From the NCBI GenBank assembly GCA_963691815.1, contig OY829667.1:22642587-22706586 (forward strand): 64,000 bases of DNA, read 5' to 3'. The translations under genes and the position numbers were made by a program. Shown in pieces: positions 1-42,108 of this stretch (its first letter is position 1; the number at the start of each line of letters is the position of its first letter). The notes under the pieces were generated by a model that searched no databases, was not told where the DNA came from, and saw only the letters and a program-made list of their open reading frames with translations. Origin of the DNA: Echiichthys vipera. Its lineage: Eukaryota; Chordata; Actinopteri; Perciformes; Trachinidae.

Positions 1-233
1 TTCTCTCTCACAGATTCTCATTCTTCGGCAGTGCAGTCACAGTCTCACAGCCCTGAGTGTGTAGTGACCCGTTTACTTTAGACCCACTTCATTCAGCTCA
101 TCCATCCATTGAGAGTGTCTTCACAGTGGACATGCTGACTCACTGACACTGAATGATCATTCTCATGGGTGGATGATGGACTCACATATGAGTTTGTCCT
201 AATCATTGGCTTTCTCCTCCTCTTCATTTGCAG

Positions 234-29513
<29,280 letters not shown>

Positions 29514-29983
29514 AAAGTAAAAAAAGCATCTTAACGAGCATCTGTCCCGTGTGGAAAAAACAATCGTTTTGAAATAACTATATATGCTCCACCATGATAC
29601 CCCTACTTTCCAGCTGTAAAATGCCATGCCATCTGCCTGTGATGCCACGAGATGGCGCCACATGCAGGAACATTTTCACAATGTGGAGGTCAATCCATTG
29701 TCACTCCCAACTTGTCAAATATGGCAGTTTGGTGTCCCTCAACATCTTGACAAGCAAGGCACCCTTTAGCTTCTGTATGAGGGCTTCCACTTCGGTTTTG
29801 TGAGATAACATGATACAAAGAGCACCAAAATTTGGGTAGGGAAGAGGTACGGGTGGATGGATGAGTCAAAGAAACACAGGACTTTCAACCAGGAGAACGC
29901 TGTTAATATCCTGCGTGACACCAAAAGTCAACGTTGAAACATTTTAACTTTTATATGTAACTTGACTTACTTATGTAACATAC
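29514..29983 (+). other. presumed abLIM 3' UTR
   Basis: The sequence after the stop has no convincing ORF and no recognised repeat until the MITE at 29,984. I do not see a clear AATAAA here; one at about 30,065 lies inside the MITE. The true 3' end of the transcript cannot be fixed from sequence. Confidence 0.5.
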
Positions 29984-30329
29984 TTAAAGGTTGAATATGT
30001 AGAATCTTTAAAAGCTTTATTTTTTTTTTAAACAATACACCCACTTGGTGTTTTGAGGGAACAGAATAAAAGTTGCTTTTCCATAAAAAATAATATTTAG
30101 CCTGAATTAATATTTCAAAACAATTTGACAATGACTTGCTGTCACATTCTGTTTACAATGTACCAGCCAATAGCAGCCGGTATTGCGGGTTGCCAGGGTT
30201 GTGTTGTTCAGCGCAGCTACTGTAGGCTGGCACTGGGTGAAGGGCAGGGCTATATTTGGCGTTATAAACGCACGCCCAAATGGCTAAGTAACAGTAAAGT
30301 TATGCTCATTCTCTATATTCAACCTTTAA
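29984..30329. mobile_element. TTAA-ended MITE family P, copy 2
   Basis: The left end TTAAAGGTTGAATATGTAGA and the right end TCTATATTCAACCTTTAA are inverted repeats of about 20 bp. TTAA stands at both termini. The body is the reverse complement of copy 1 at 10,643-11,098. Confidence 0.85.
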
Positions 30330-33229
30330 TATTATTAAGAATTAAACTTCTGCATAATTAAGGACATGGCTGCTTTGAGTGACATGTCTAGAGGGTACAG
30401 GGGGTAAGAATCCAAACCAAGATTTTTTCCTAAACATAGCCCTACCCCGCACATGAAAAAGTTATGCCAAAAACGTTAAGTATTTAAGACGTGACACCAA
30501 GGGTTCCTGACCAAGCCTCTGTACGTGATGAGTTGAGAGGGAGAATATTTTGGCAGCATCTAAAGCTTTTTGTATGTAATGTGTCCCAAATGTTTGACTT
30601 ACAACTTTACAGAAGAGGACAAGGAGCTGCGTTTGCATGGCCTGTGTTGATGCTCCTTGTTTCGCATATGGTTCCTGCATCCTTCTCTGCCCATCTCAAC
30701 ACTTTCATTCACCCTGGCAAAACAATGACTCACTAATTAGAAACTAATTCTCATGCAGGCTTTCCCCCAGGTTCTGATGGTTTTATTTGTGCCTTCTTCT
30801 ACTCTGTCAATCTTGACCTATCTCACCTTATCTGTTTCTATCTTGAGTTTTTCCTCAGCAACTAGTTTGTTTTCACCATCTTATCCGTCTCTACATATCA
30901 TCTGTTTGCTGCAATAGCTTTTCTCTCTTGTGTCTCTCAATCATTTTAAGTTTTGAGAGTGACTGTTACATTGTCAAGTCAGTTTAATTTTTACACCCCT
31001 GCCAATACTTTAGGCCAGGGAAGTGACTGCAGACCTGTTCAAGCATGTGAAGGCCAAGAGAAACAACTCCAGTTTCTGCGATCTCTTGCTTAAAAAAAGA
31101 GCACCTTGTTCTACACTTTTGTTTTAAATCTCTCTTTTAGTATGATTGACCATCATCATCATAAATCAGCACTAGGTTGGATAGGGTCCACAGAATGGCA
31201 GTGAGTCACAGATGTGCAGGGGCTGAGGAGGGGCCCTGCAGAAAACAGTATAGTAGTTTCCAGGGGTACAAATGTGTCAAATGTTAAGGATTGCCAGTCA
31301 CATGCCCTCACATCAAACAAAGAAAATTATTTTTATAACCTATTTTTGACTTGTGGAAAGGTTCATTAAGCGAATAATGCCACGCAGCTTAGAGAAATTG
31401 TGATTTTATTACCAGAAAAAAGCTCCTGCTGACTTTAAGCTTCACAGACCTGCAACAGTCCAAACGCATAGCAAGTGGACTCTTGCTTTTTTGATTTAAA
31501 ATACAATACTCTAGCTATGTTATATCTGCTCAGATATAGATTGAACTCTTTATTTATTGGTTGGTAGAAAGCATCGTCGCTTAAAGTAAAAACTCCACAT
31601 TTAATCCTCCATCAGCTTTGCGTGATGATTTCTGGACCGTGATCAACTCACCAACTAACATATTGTAAGATTTATGTGAACATATACTGTACATATACCA
31701 GATATATGTGTCTGTGTACAAGCCATGGTGTATCCCTCTAAAGGCATGCATGTGGACGGGGTAATGGTTTTGGGAATTGGTTTGTCCACTGACTTCAGAA
31801 TAGAAGTGTATGAAAACATTGATTACTGTAATTATTTTTTGGTTAAATTGCATCAAGTGAGATGCTAGGTCAGCTGCTTGAATTAGCCTGTAAGGTATTT
31901 ATTTACTTGCATTAAGGAAGGGATTTTATTTTCCGGTGTAGTTGAATGAATAGCATGACAGAGAAGAGAGCTTTTGAAGAGAAACATATCAATTTTTGAG
32001 TTTAATCTGAGTGTGAAATTAATTTTACTCCTTTAAGTAACACACATATTGTTGTCATAAAGCATCATGTCCTCTTTCTAATATTCATCTGCTATTAAAG
32101 TGCTTTATCCAAACTACAGTCACTATGGTGTGCTTGAATTTGTGACAGTACCTTGAAGTAAAGTGTTTAAAATATGTGTGTGGATGTTTTGATGGAGAGT
32201 TGTGTTGACCTTGAACTCCACAATGTTGTCCAATAGTGATAGCAGGGGACAACACATGTTAGGCTAGAGAAGGCACACTAAAGAAAAGAAGATTTATAGA
32301 AACACTGTGGCTGGTGATACAAACTGTGGGCAGGGTGGGTTAGCGTCTCATTTATACAGCTGTAGAAACATTAACGGGACACTTTGCTGATTTTTAAACC
32401 AGCTTCGTGTCATGGAAGTGTGTGTAATGTGTGGAGATGAACGGTGTTTGGCTTCCCTCCATGGTGGAAACCCCAGCAGAGCAGAGCATCAGTCGACCTC
32501 CATTGCTCTGAGTTGGGTGCTCTGCAGCCTATTGTGAAACCCGTTCATCGGCTCACACTGCCCACACTGCCATGAGACAGCAAATATCCAGTACATACAG
32601 TGACATAAAGGCAAAGTTCTATATACATAAATTAGCTAAATCAGGTTGCCAAACTCAAATCGAATACTCAGAATTAGCTTTTGCTTGGCAATTACAGCTT
32701 TTACCCTTGCATCTGCCTCCCATTATATAGCCCTGCACTCATACTGGATTAAGCGTACAGAAGGTTATAACGACTCATCATCTTCTGTCTTCTTCCCCCT
32801 TGGTTTCTGTCTGATGAGCGGCAGCTAATCAAAGCTGTCACAAATTAGTGCCCGGATCTTGGTTGCCTGCGCCACATCTGGGTTTTGGGCGTAGCATCTA
32901 TCTACTGTCTTTGTGTCACATGAAGGCACATGAAGTCAGAGATCTTCTTCCTGCACACGATGTTCTAGCTTTCTTTGGTCTGAAAAAAACATGTAGACAG
33001 TGCAGAAAGCTGAATAACTTTCCATTACATGCACTGTATTTGTTTTGCACAAAAATAAGTGAGGTAATACCTCTGACAAGCAACACCCTCAAATTATCAT
33101 TCTCTTACATCTGAGATCTGACATTCTACTTACATGATACAATTAAAAAATAGGGCCCCCTTATAATTAAAAGCAGATAGATTCTGACTCAGTCACTGCA
33201 AGTCAAAGTGACATCTAAGTCTCATCTGG
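30330..33229. other. intergenic, no recognised gene
   Basis: Six-frame reading shows only short frames without domain signatures. There is a possible ATTAAA signal at about 32,093. No repeat with defined ends is seen. Confidence 0.4.
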
Positions 33230-33230
33230 A

Positions 33231-33351
33231 TCGAAGTCATTTGAATCATCCTGGTATTATTGAGGGTGGACTGATACCCTCTTGGTCAGCTCAGCAGGTT
33301 CATTTTCCTTCAGCAGTTCATTAATTTTGTGGGTTGCCTCGTAACGAGTTG
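33231..33351 (-). CDS. candidate terminal exon of an unknown minus-strand gene
   Basis: On the minus strand a strong acceptor (TTTGTTTTCTAG) opens an exon reading TRYEATHKINELLKENEPAE, then LTKRVSVHPQ and TAA at about 33,260-33,258. It is the only open frame of the three, and its composition is that of a charged helix. After the TAA the same frame continues with QDDSNDFDPDET and TAG, an acidic tail. I do not recognise the gene and see no upstream exon, so this could be a chance frame or a pseudogene. Confidence 0.35.
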
Positions 33352-34398
33352 CTAGAAAACAAAGGAAGAAAGAAGATAGACAAAAAGCTTTAATGACAAT
33401 CTGCTTAATACTCAAGAGCAGTTTTTGTGTCACCATGTTATGTTATGACACTGTCAGCATCACAACATAGTATGTGTTGTGTAGAGCTGTTGTTCACACA
33501 GTGAGGTGTGAAAATACTAACAATAACTATTCTATTCTCAATCCATATGAAACTTTGGCTACTGTGTAAGAGACTTATGTACTAAAATATCTATTTAAAA
33601 ATCTTTTCAGACGGGTTTGTTTACCAATTTGTGTCAGGTTCGGGGTACTTAAAAGTAAGAATCACTGCTATAGAATACTGCAACTATGGCTGACATCAAC
33701 GGATGACTGTCGTGTTGTTCATGCATTAACTTAGAGACGAGGGAAGTTGATAAGCATTTTGTAGGGCAGTAACACGTTTAAAATGGTGACATTTTAAATC
33801 AAGAGTTGTTTTATTTAAATACAGCTCATATTTTGACTTGACTTTCCCACCAATTTCACTATAAGCTAATTAATCATGTATACTGCAAAACATTTGTCGG
33901 AAAGTATACACAATAAGCATACAAATTCAGACAGGTTAAAATTTTCCTTGTCTAACTTGACACTAAAATATTTAAGTTACATAGAGAGGACAATGATCAC
34001 TTTGAACCAGTGGTGTAGACTAGGTGATACGCAGGTATACGCCATCCACTGGAAAAGGTCAGTGATTTGCGTCAGTGGTTTAGTGTGGTGATACGCCAGT
34101 AGGCCAATGCCTTCCTATATATCCACGTGATGCGTAAGCATACAGAACAACATTATTCTGTGACAGCCTTCAAACATCGATTTATTGATTAAATGAACCC
34201 AGTCTGTGTTTACGTGGTTTTTGGACCTCTGAGTTTTCCGTTGCCTGTGACGTCAACAGCAACACATTTATTTTGTGGGCATTCGGCCGCTTCGGGTGAC
34301 ACTGCAGCTTCAGCAGAGGATGAAGAGGAGCCTGAGGCTACTGTAACAGCGGAGGAGAAGCCCGACACTACCATAACGCCAACCCGTAAGTGAAATTA

Positions 34399-34559
<161 letters not shown>

Positions 34560-35019
34560 TGACATAAACAGAACATCATTTTTTCCTTCTCCTTGTTTTA
34601 GATGATGAGACAGATGAGAGTCCTTGTGGAATGAAAGTCAGGCTAGGGAATTTAAGAGCAGGCATCCCTGATTCGATTGGAGGGACCGAAAGTTAAGTAA
34701 ATGTCACCACGTGCAAAGAGGATCTTAATATCTGATTTTAATCATTATGTAAATACAGTCAAGTCATGGCCATGTTTGAAGTGCATTCCTTAAAATTTTA
34801 ATATACCTTTAAATAACTGGTAATGCTAGTTATGAATAGAGTTAGATATCATGCAAGAGTAGAATATTTTCCACCTTTTGTCTATATTTCATGCATGCTT
34901 TACCCATGATGTGAATATTGTTAACAGTTCATTTAATGCTTTTTAGTATTTTTAGCCTGCTTCTGCAGATGTTGTTGCTAATGTCAATACAAAACTTTTA
35001 TGATGATTCTGTTTACTTC

Positions 35020-36899
35020 CAGGTTGTGCTGTTTGCAACTCCACAAAATCAACTGGCAGCCTCACTGAGGAAAAGGTTACTGTATCTGAGGAGTGGGCAT
35101 TCTTTAGTATCCAGTCCAAACCCAAACAGATCAACATCATTTACTGCTTTGAGGAACACGATTCGACGACATGAGATTTCCAGGCAACACAAAATATCCC
35201 AGGAGCTGACTGAAAAGGGTGGACAGGATGTACTGGGGAATTTGGTGAGAGCTGTGTCAGAGACTGTGTTTGCTTGAGACAGATGCTGTTTTCAGAACAG
35301 CATACTATCTTGCTAAGATGAATCAACCTTTCTCTGATGATGACAGTCTTATTGAGCTTCAGGGGAAAGATTGTGTCAACATGGGCACAAATCTTCACTC
35401 AAGGTACAGTTCCACAAAAATTGTTTAACACATATTAAAAGAGATGAAGAATAAAATAGTTCACAGTATTGTTATTTCTTCAAGCAAGTTGTCTGTCCTC
35501 ATTGATGAGACTACGTCTCTTAGCCACAAATCTGCCATGATGGTGAACCTGAAAGCCTCAGTAGATGGAGCTATACCTGAATTTGTGTTCCTGGAGCTGG
35601 TTGAGCTGGAGAGCCAAAGGGCAGAGGACATAGAAAAAGTGCTCCTAAACTGTTTGGACACTGCAGGCTTCAGTGATGAGTGGCTTCAAAAGAACCGGGT
35701 CTCATTTGTTTAACATGGAGCCAGTGTTATGTTAGGGAAGAACTCTGGTGTGGCAACGAAGCTCACTGCAAGGTACCCTAACCTGTTCCCATGGTACTGT
35801 ATCTGAGGCAATCAACCACTTCAAAGTGTTCATTGAGAAGATCCAGTCTGTACAGTCAGTCTAATAAAAATTCACAGGAACTTCTGAAAGCAGGTCAAAA
35901 AGTGGGTGCACAAGTCCTGAGAATTGGCAGAGTTTTAAGTACACGATGGGTGGCCAGCAGCTTCCATTCTGTAAAGGCTGTGTGGAGGTCATACGAAGCA
36001 CTAAACAGACACTTTGAAAATGCAGCAGGTGACCAAACAAGAAACAGCAAAGAGAGACAAACTTATAGAGGCCTGGCACGTTGAATGCAGAGCAACGAAT
36101 TTCTGTGTGACCTTGGACTCCTGTATGATGCACTGTTTGAGATTGCAAACCTGTCTGAGCAACTCCAGGCCCATTCAGTCACACTCTTAAGAGCAGAACA
36201 GCTTCTGAAGTGCACCATCAGAGTGCTGGCATCATTCAAAGGCACCCCAGGGGAGAAAACAGAGGAAGCACTAACAGCACAAGCTTTGGGACATTTCGGA
36301 TCTGTCCCCCTGGAGTCAAGTGAATGCTCACACTGATCAATGCAAAACAGTTCCTAAAGAGTCTGATAAACACCCGGGAGAAGCGCCTCTCATTTGAGGG
36401 TGAAATGCTTAATGATCTCAGTATTCTTGATACAGGCAACTGGCCATCAACACCTGGCATACAGCCTGGTGAGGCACAAGTCAAAAGGCTGCACAGGCAG
36501 TTCAACCTTTGTGAAGACCAAGCAGTCAATGGTATGAGAGATTGCCTGGAGCACCCACACAGTGAGCCTGAAAGCCTAACACCACTCCTACTATGCATGC
36601 AGACTATCCCTTGCAGCAGTGCTGAATGTAAAAGGGGCTTCAGTCTAATGAACAATATTTGCACAGATAAGAGATCTACACTGTTGTTGTCAAACGTAAG
36701 TAATCTAATGATGATTAGCATCAATGGGCCACCTGTATCACTTTTTGAGCCAAGAAAGCCATGTGACAACATGGCTGAAAAACCATTGCTCTGCCACACA
36801 AACAAGAAGGCAATGAACACCTCAGTTGCCTTAGTACAAACGTATTTGGAATGTTTTGTAGGCTACCAGGCTATCGACCCTCCCCATGCAGTGACTTAG
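35020..36899 (+). pseudogene. KIAA1586-like hAT transposase, broken by frameshifts
   Basis: Pieces in changing frames keep the family order: an N-terminal Cys segment (CAVCNSTKSTGSLTEEKV), YYLAKMNQPFSDDDSLIELQ, the catalytic-region block KLSVLIDETTSLSHKSAMMV at 35,480, then RIGRVLSTRWVASSFHSVKA (35,920), FLCDLGLLYDALFEIANLSE (36,100) and the C-terminal dimerisation block PCSSAECKRGFSLMNNICTD (36,610). At least four frameshifts or stops separate them. It cannot make an active transposase. The related human KIAA1586 is a domesticated copy. Confidence 0.85.
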
Positions 36900-37179
36900 A
36901 CACCCTGCTTCTAAGCTCCTTCCCCACAACAGTGACACTGCCTGCAAACCAGGTTAAACCGGTGCTTGGCTCTCTCTGAGTGTCACATCCTGTTTTTTTT
37001 CCAGGACTTGTGGAATAACAAAGTGAATCCAGTGTAAATAATTTTTCTTTTGTACTTCAATTTATTCAAAATAATATGTTCTTTGCAACTACTACTGATA
37101 AGTCTAAATTATCATCGTTCATTCATTCATTTTATTGACTGTTAAAAGTATTGTATAGTGTTACATACAATGCTAACAT

Positions 37180-38725
37180 AATAATAATACATTTTATTTA
37201 TAGGCGCCTTTCTAATCACTCAAGGACACCGTATATTTGTTAAAAACAGTGCAACACAAACAATAATAAAAATGTGGAGTAAACAAAATGATCAAATCAG
37301 GTTAAAATAACAACAACACAGTGCAAATAAGATCAAAGGGAAAATGCAGTTTTGAACAGATGGGTTTTCAGTTTGGATTTGAAGTGAGGGAGTGAGGTAG
37401 TGTTCCTGAGTTCCGGAGGCAGGCAGTTGCACAGACGGGGAGCAGAGCGGCTGAATGCTCTGAGAGTGTGCGGGAGGGCGAGGCAACATGGCTGAGGTCA
37501 GACTGGTGTGGGGGGGGGGACTGTGGATGGACTTAAATGCTAAGAGGAGGATTTTGAATTCAATGCGGAACTTGATTGGGAGCCAGTGGAGCTGTTGTAT
37601 TACGGGGGTGATGTGGTGGATGGATGGGGTCCTTGTGAAGACGTGGGCAGAGAATTGCAGTCGAGACGAGAAGTGACGAGGCTATGAACAAGAATAGAAG
37701 TGGTATGAGGGCTAGGGAGGGGCGGTAAAAATAAGCAGACCGAGTTCGTTATTGATATGAGAGTGAAAAGATACCAGTACTGTCGAGGATGACACCCAGA
37801 CTCTTGACCTGTTGGGAGGGGGAGACGGTGGTGTTGTCGATGGCTATTGAGAAACTGTCGGTTTTGGATAGTGTTGATTTGGAACCAATGTTGGAGAACC
37901 TCGGTTTTGGCACTGTTTACTTTGAGAAAATTATAGGAAAACCAGGATTTTATGTCTGTTAGGCAGTCAGCCATGGATGAGGGTGGGAGGGTGGAGGTGG
38001 GTTTACTGGAGCAATAGAGTTGGGTGTCATCCGCATAATAGTGAAAACTGATGTTGTACTTACAAATTATATTACCGAGGGGAAGAAGGTAAATGATGAA
38101 AAGGAGGGTCCCCAGGACAGAGCCCTGGGGCACACCTGAAAAGAGTGTGGCCTGAGAGGTAGAATCTGATCCAGTTTAGTGGAGTGTGGGTGATGCCGAT
38201 GGAACGTAATCTATTGAGGAGGGTTGGGTTGGCTGATGGTATCAAAGGCTGCACTCAGGTCGAGGAGGATGAGGGTAATGAGTAGACCAGAATCAACTGC
38301 CATGTGGGGATCATTGGTAATTTTTACAGGTGCGGTTTCGGTACTGTGGAGGGGACGGAAACCAGACTGGAACTGTTCATACAGGTTGTTATTTGATAAG
38401 TGAGAGTGGAGTTGAGTAGAGACTATTTTCTTGAGGATTTTGGAAATAAAGGGCAGATTTGAAATAGGACGGAAATGATTGTAGTTGGTAGGATCTGCAC
38501 CAGATTCTTTCAGGATTGGGGTTATTGCAGCAGTTTTGAAAGATGTAGGAACAGTTCCAGTGGTGAGAGAGGAGTGGATGATGGGAGAAATGAGGGGGAC
38601 CAGAGAGGGGAGACAGGATTTAACCAGAACTGTGGGGAGGGGTCCAGCTGAATTGTGGTGGGCTTGGACTTATGGATGAGGTCAGAGATCTCTGAGAGGG
38701 TGGGGAGCTCGAAAGTGTCACGCCG
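37180..38725 (-). mobile_element. L2/CR1-like LINE, reverse transcriptase and 3' part
   Basis: The minus strand carries SVLGTLLFIIYLLPLGNIIC and HYYADDTQLYCSSKPTST, the QGSVLG and YADD blocks of reverse transcriptase (38,133-37,990), preceded by LLITLILLDLSAAFDTI near 38,270. The 3' UTR ends in CATTTTATTTATAGGCGCC at about 37,190. Frameshifts are present. Its upstream half is displaced to 40,100-40,540 by an insertion. Confidence 0.85.
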
Positions 38726-39375
38726 TATTGAGGTTTGTCCTTTCTTTGGGTTTTTGTCTTGTGAATTTCCTTTTTTGTTTTGAAAGATAACTCTTCTCTC
38801 GTTCCAGGTCACTTGCCCTTCCTCTTGTGTCACTGGTCTGACGTCATTCCCTGATTCACATTTGTTTCCACCTGTGGTTCCCCTTCCCTCATGTGTATAA
38901 AGTCTGTGTCTTCCCCTTGTTCCGTGCCAGATTATTTCATACCTTGTGTCGAATGTATCCAGCGTTTTTTCACACAGTCTTGTTCATGCCATCAAGCTTA
39001 TTGTTTCCAGATTCAGGTGATAGTATTTCTTGTTTTTTTAAAGTAAGTGTAGTGTTTTTGAATTCTTGTTTATCCATTGTTTTCCCTCCTGGTTGGAGCG
39101 TACTTGTTTAATTAATTATTTTGTTCACTTTGCCTTTTGTTATTCCTACCGTACGGAGCGACCTGTGACACTGGAGGAGTTAGAACCAAGATCCTGGTGG
39201 ATTGTCTGGACTTTGGTCTTGAAGAAAGACATAAGAGAGTTACAGAAGGCGGTTGAGTACAAGTGGGGTGGTATAGAAACTGGGGATCGGGTGATATTGT
39301 TGAACAGTCAAAAGAGTGTCTTGGTGTTACCTACTGTACATTTGAACAGATTATGCTGGAGTAATTGATTTGGAT
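38726..39375 (+). repeat. unclassified dispersed repeat within a LINE
   Basis: Text such as TCCCTGATTCACATTTGTTT with CACCTGTGGTTCCCCTTCCC and GTGTATAAAGTCTGTGTC resembles a frequent fish repeat that I cannot assign to a class. It lies between two halves of the L2/CR1-like LINE. Confidence 0.45.
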
Positions 39376-39377
39376 TT

Positions 39378-40095
39378 AGTAATACAGCCATTGTAGTGTG
39401 CTTTGTCGTCTCGCAGGTCTCTGCTGATCGTGGTGGTGCCTGCTGCCGTGGTCCTGCATGACGCTTCCTGCTACTACTGTAACTTTTAGTCATATATACT
39501 AATATATACTATCACTAGTCTATTAAACTATAAAATTTGTAGCCATAAAAACACCATCAGTGGTATGGCTCGCTGTATCGTAGATGCTATTGCCGCTACT
39601 CATCATTGATCATGTTTGCCACCATAATTATTATCATTGTCATATTCTATCACCTTAGCTGTGCTTGTTTCTACTATTCTGCTATGTTAACTGCCATAAT
39701 ATATAAGTTATATTCACATTACTATAGATATTATAGTTACTGTTACTCTTTGGTTGCTTGCATCTCTGGAAGTGTGTCTCTGTCTGTCTGTCTTCGTGTC
39801 TGTCCTTGTCTCTCTCTGTCCATCTGTCCGTCTTTTCTCTCTTTCTCTCTCCCTTCCTTCCTCCCCAACAGGTCAAGATAGATGGCCGTCCTCCACAGAG
39901 CTGGGTCTGTCCGACGTTCCTGCCTGTTATAGGGAAGGTTTTGTTGCCACCGTACTCAATGGGGGAATTGTTGGGTGAATTTAAATCACACATAAGTCAT
40001 AGAGTGTGGTCTATACTTACTTTGTAAAGTGTCCTGAGATAACTTTTTTTATGATTTGGCACTATAAATAAAATTGAATTGAAATTGAATAGTGC
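39378..40095 (+). mobile_element. L2-like LINE 3' UTR family, plus copy
   Basis: From CTCTGCTGATCGTGGTGGTG to the tail (AATTGAA)n at 40,090 this is the inverse of 47,352-48,010, sharing the Tyr-free block ATAGGGAAGGTTTTGTTGCC and CTGAGATAACTT. It carries only the UTR and sits in the L2/CR1-like LINE, splitting it. Confidence 0.8.
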
Positions 40096-40104
40096 AGAAA
40101 ATGA

Positions 40105-40540
40105 TTTTTTGTACATTTCTTTGTGAACAGTCAATCCAGTTTTACAGTGAAGCCGTTCAAGCTGCCTGCCTTTGGCTTTCATAAGCCGGAGTTCAGGCGT
40201 AAATTAGGGAGCAAAGAGGGAGATAGAGACAGATCTGTTTTTTAGTGGAGCAAGGGGGGTTGAGGATATCAAGAAGTCCGGTGTCATAGTAGGAAACCAG
40301 CTGTTCAGGGGTCGTTAAGTCTTCAACGTCCATGAAATTGTCAATACTAGAGGAGAGAGAGGGTGTGTTTATGTCCTTAATATTGTGAAAGGAGATGAGA
40401 TGAGGGCACTTAGTGATGGAGAGAGTGAGGTCGACGTTGAATGAGAGGAGGAAGTGGTCGGTGATGGGGAGTTCAGCCGCTGCACAGTCAATAGGAGTGA
40501 CAACAGAGCAGCATATTAAATCCAGGATGTGCAGACTGGC
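40105..40540 (-). mobile_element. L2/CR1-like LINE, endonuclease-to-RT linker (displaced upstream part)
   Basis: The minus strand encodes HILDLICC, then LPITDHFLLSFNVDLTLSIT with the SDH-like (TDH) endonuclease motif, and EQLVSYYDTGLLDILNPP. This is the region just upstream of the reverse transcriptase at 38,725 in related LINEs, so the two pieces were once joined. Confidence 0.75.
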
Positions 40541-40619
40541 TGAGGAGAAACGTGCCTACAGGGACTTTGACGAGATGGAAAAAAAGGTATTTGCGCTCCC
40601 TGCAGCACATAAGTGACCT

Positions 40620-41640
40620 TAATTTTACAGTTATCGTTACTAGTTACTGTCCATTGTTTCATTAGCAAAATCAACAGAGCTTTGAGTTACAGCTGTAAGC
40701 ACACAACGCAACAAAATGTACATGCAATTAATTTCTTGTCCTCTCTGTTTTATCAGCTAATAATAGTCAATGTAAAGTGAACTGCCCACCTCACCATAAG
40801 AACTGAATCAAGGTTATGTGTACCAAATGTGAGCTGAATTGTTGATTTTATTACAAAAGCATGAATAGTACGAAACTTGTAGACAATGCATCGATTATGT
40901 TTTGATGGGCATGAATTATAGTGGTAGGCTTTATGTAACAAAATACATGATGTTGGCCACATAAATGTTGAAACCTGTGCATTTGCTGTGAGATTCTCAA
41001 ATAGCAGTATTTGAGAATCTAGATTGCACTTAATAATATTTCTGCTGTACAAGTTATCCAAAATGTTACTTGAGTAAATGTAAAACATTTTAGACAGCTT
41101 TTAACTTATAAACAAAACACTATGTTACTGTGTAGTTCAAAAATAACCAATCAACACTAAGAAAAGGGAGAAAAACTGTATTGTGATTGTAATGAATCTG
41201 TCTCAAACAAGTTCTTGATCTACCTTTTAAGGAAAGAGATGAAGATGATACCCAGAGAGACGAGCAGAGAACAGGACCTCTGACAGTACCACAGTCTCTG
41301 AGAAAAAATTTACACGATTATTACACAACCTCCTCTCCCTCACACACACTGTCAGACTAAACTACTGCCGTTCTCTATGTCCCTATGTTTTCAGTTCTGA
41401 TCTGATTCTGACATCTCTCTTTTATCTTGAATAATATTGTTATTAACATGAACATTACGGTTTGGTTACATATTAATTAATCTAACCTTTTTCACCTTGC
41501 TTTCAAAATCTGCATATAGACGACCACCCTAAGTTGCCATTGTCTCTTCATTATATTGTTCTGTTACTGTTCTGTTACTGCTACATCACAGTGTAGAATA
41601 AAGAGATGTAGAGCTCATAGATGTCTTCACGTGAGGTCTG
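40620..41640. other. no recognised gene or repeat
   Basis: AT-rich sequence with no domain-bearing frame. Confidence 0.4.
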
Positions 41641-41648
41641 TTTCTCTT

Positions 41649-41930
41649 CTACCACCCATAGTGGTTCGATGCCATCATTCCAAATTCCATGAAGAAGCCC
41701 ATTGATGATTTATTTAGGAATTGGTTGCATCTTCCAATATATTCTGGGGACATGGGGAAAAAAGTGTCCAGTACGGTTTGGTTGATGAGGGATGGGGAAC
41801 CCTCCATAGCAGTCACACAGCTTGTTGCGGTATTCAATGATTCAAGGCCACGGCGAAAAATGTCACTCTCTTGGCAGCATAAACGTTCTTCTTCGGTGCA
41901 CATGGGCTCACAGGACCCACAGGCACACAA
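41649..41930 (-). pseudogene. P2X7 C-terminal-domain-like fragment
   Basis: The minus frame begins CACGSCEPMCTEEERLCCQE, matching the Cys-rich zinc-binding start of the cytoplasmic C-terminal (ballast) domain of the P2X7 receptor (C-x-C-G-x-C-x-x-M-x-T-E-x-E-x-x-C-C-x-E). It continues with SCVTAMEGS and VLDTFFPMS, and ends in NHYGW and TAG, like the domain's final aromatic motif. No P2X channel exons are present. Such stand-alone domains are common in fish genomes, often near transposons. Upstream coding is out of frame, so I call it a fragment. Confidence 0.55.
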
Positions 41931-42108
41931 AAGAGAATGATAATGCTACCTCTACCTGTAGGCCCTTCCAGCAATAGACGCCCTCGCGTTATATTTGATG
42001 CTGCAGGTAAAGTTGCTGTCTGGGACTTTTCCAATCTATAATTAACTTATATTTCACCAAACTGCCACAAACCACAAAGTTTACATGTTTCTCTGGGATA
42101 AATCATCA

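Noticed and set aside
36236..36820. 194-codon minus-strand frame
   Set aside because: It is the antisense shadow of the hAT transposase, which carries the recognisable motifs.
40413..40616. 67-codon plus-strand frame
   Set aside because: Most of it is the antisense of the LINE endonuclease linker; the rest has no recognisable domain.
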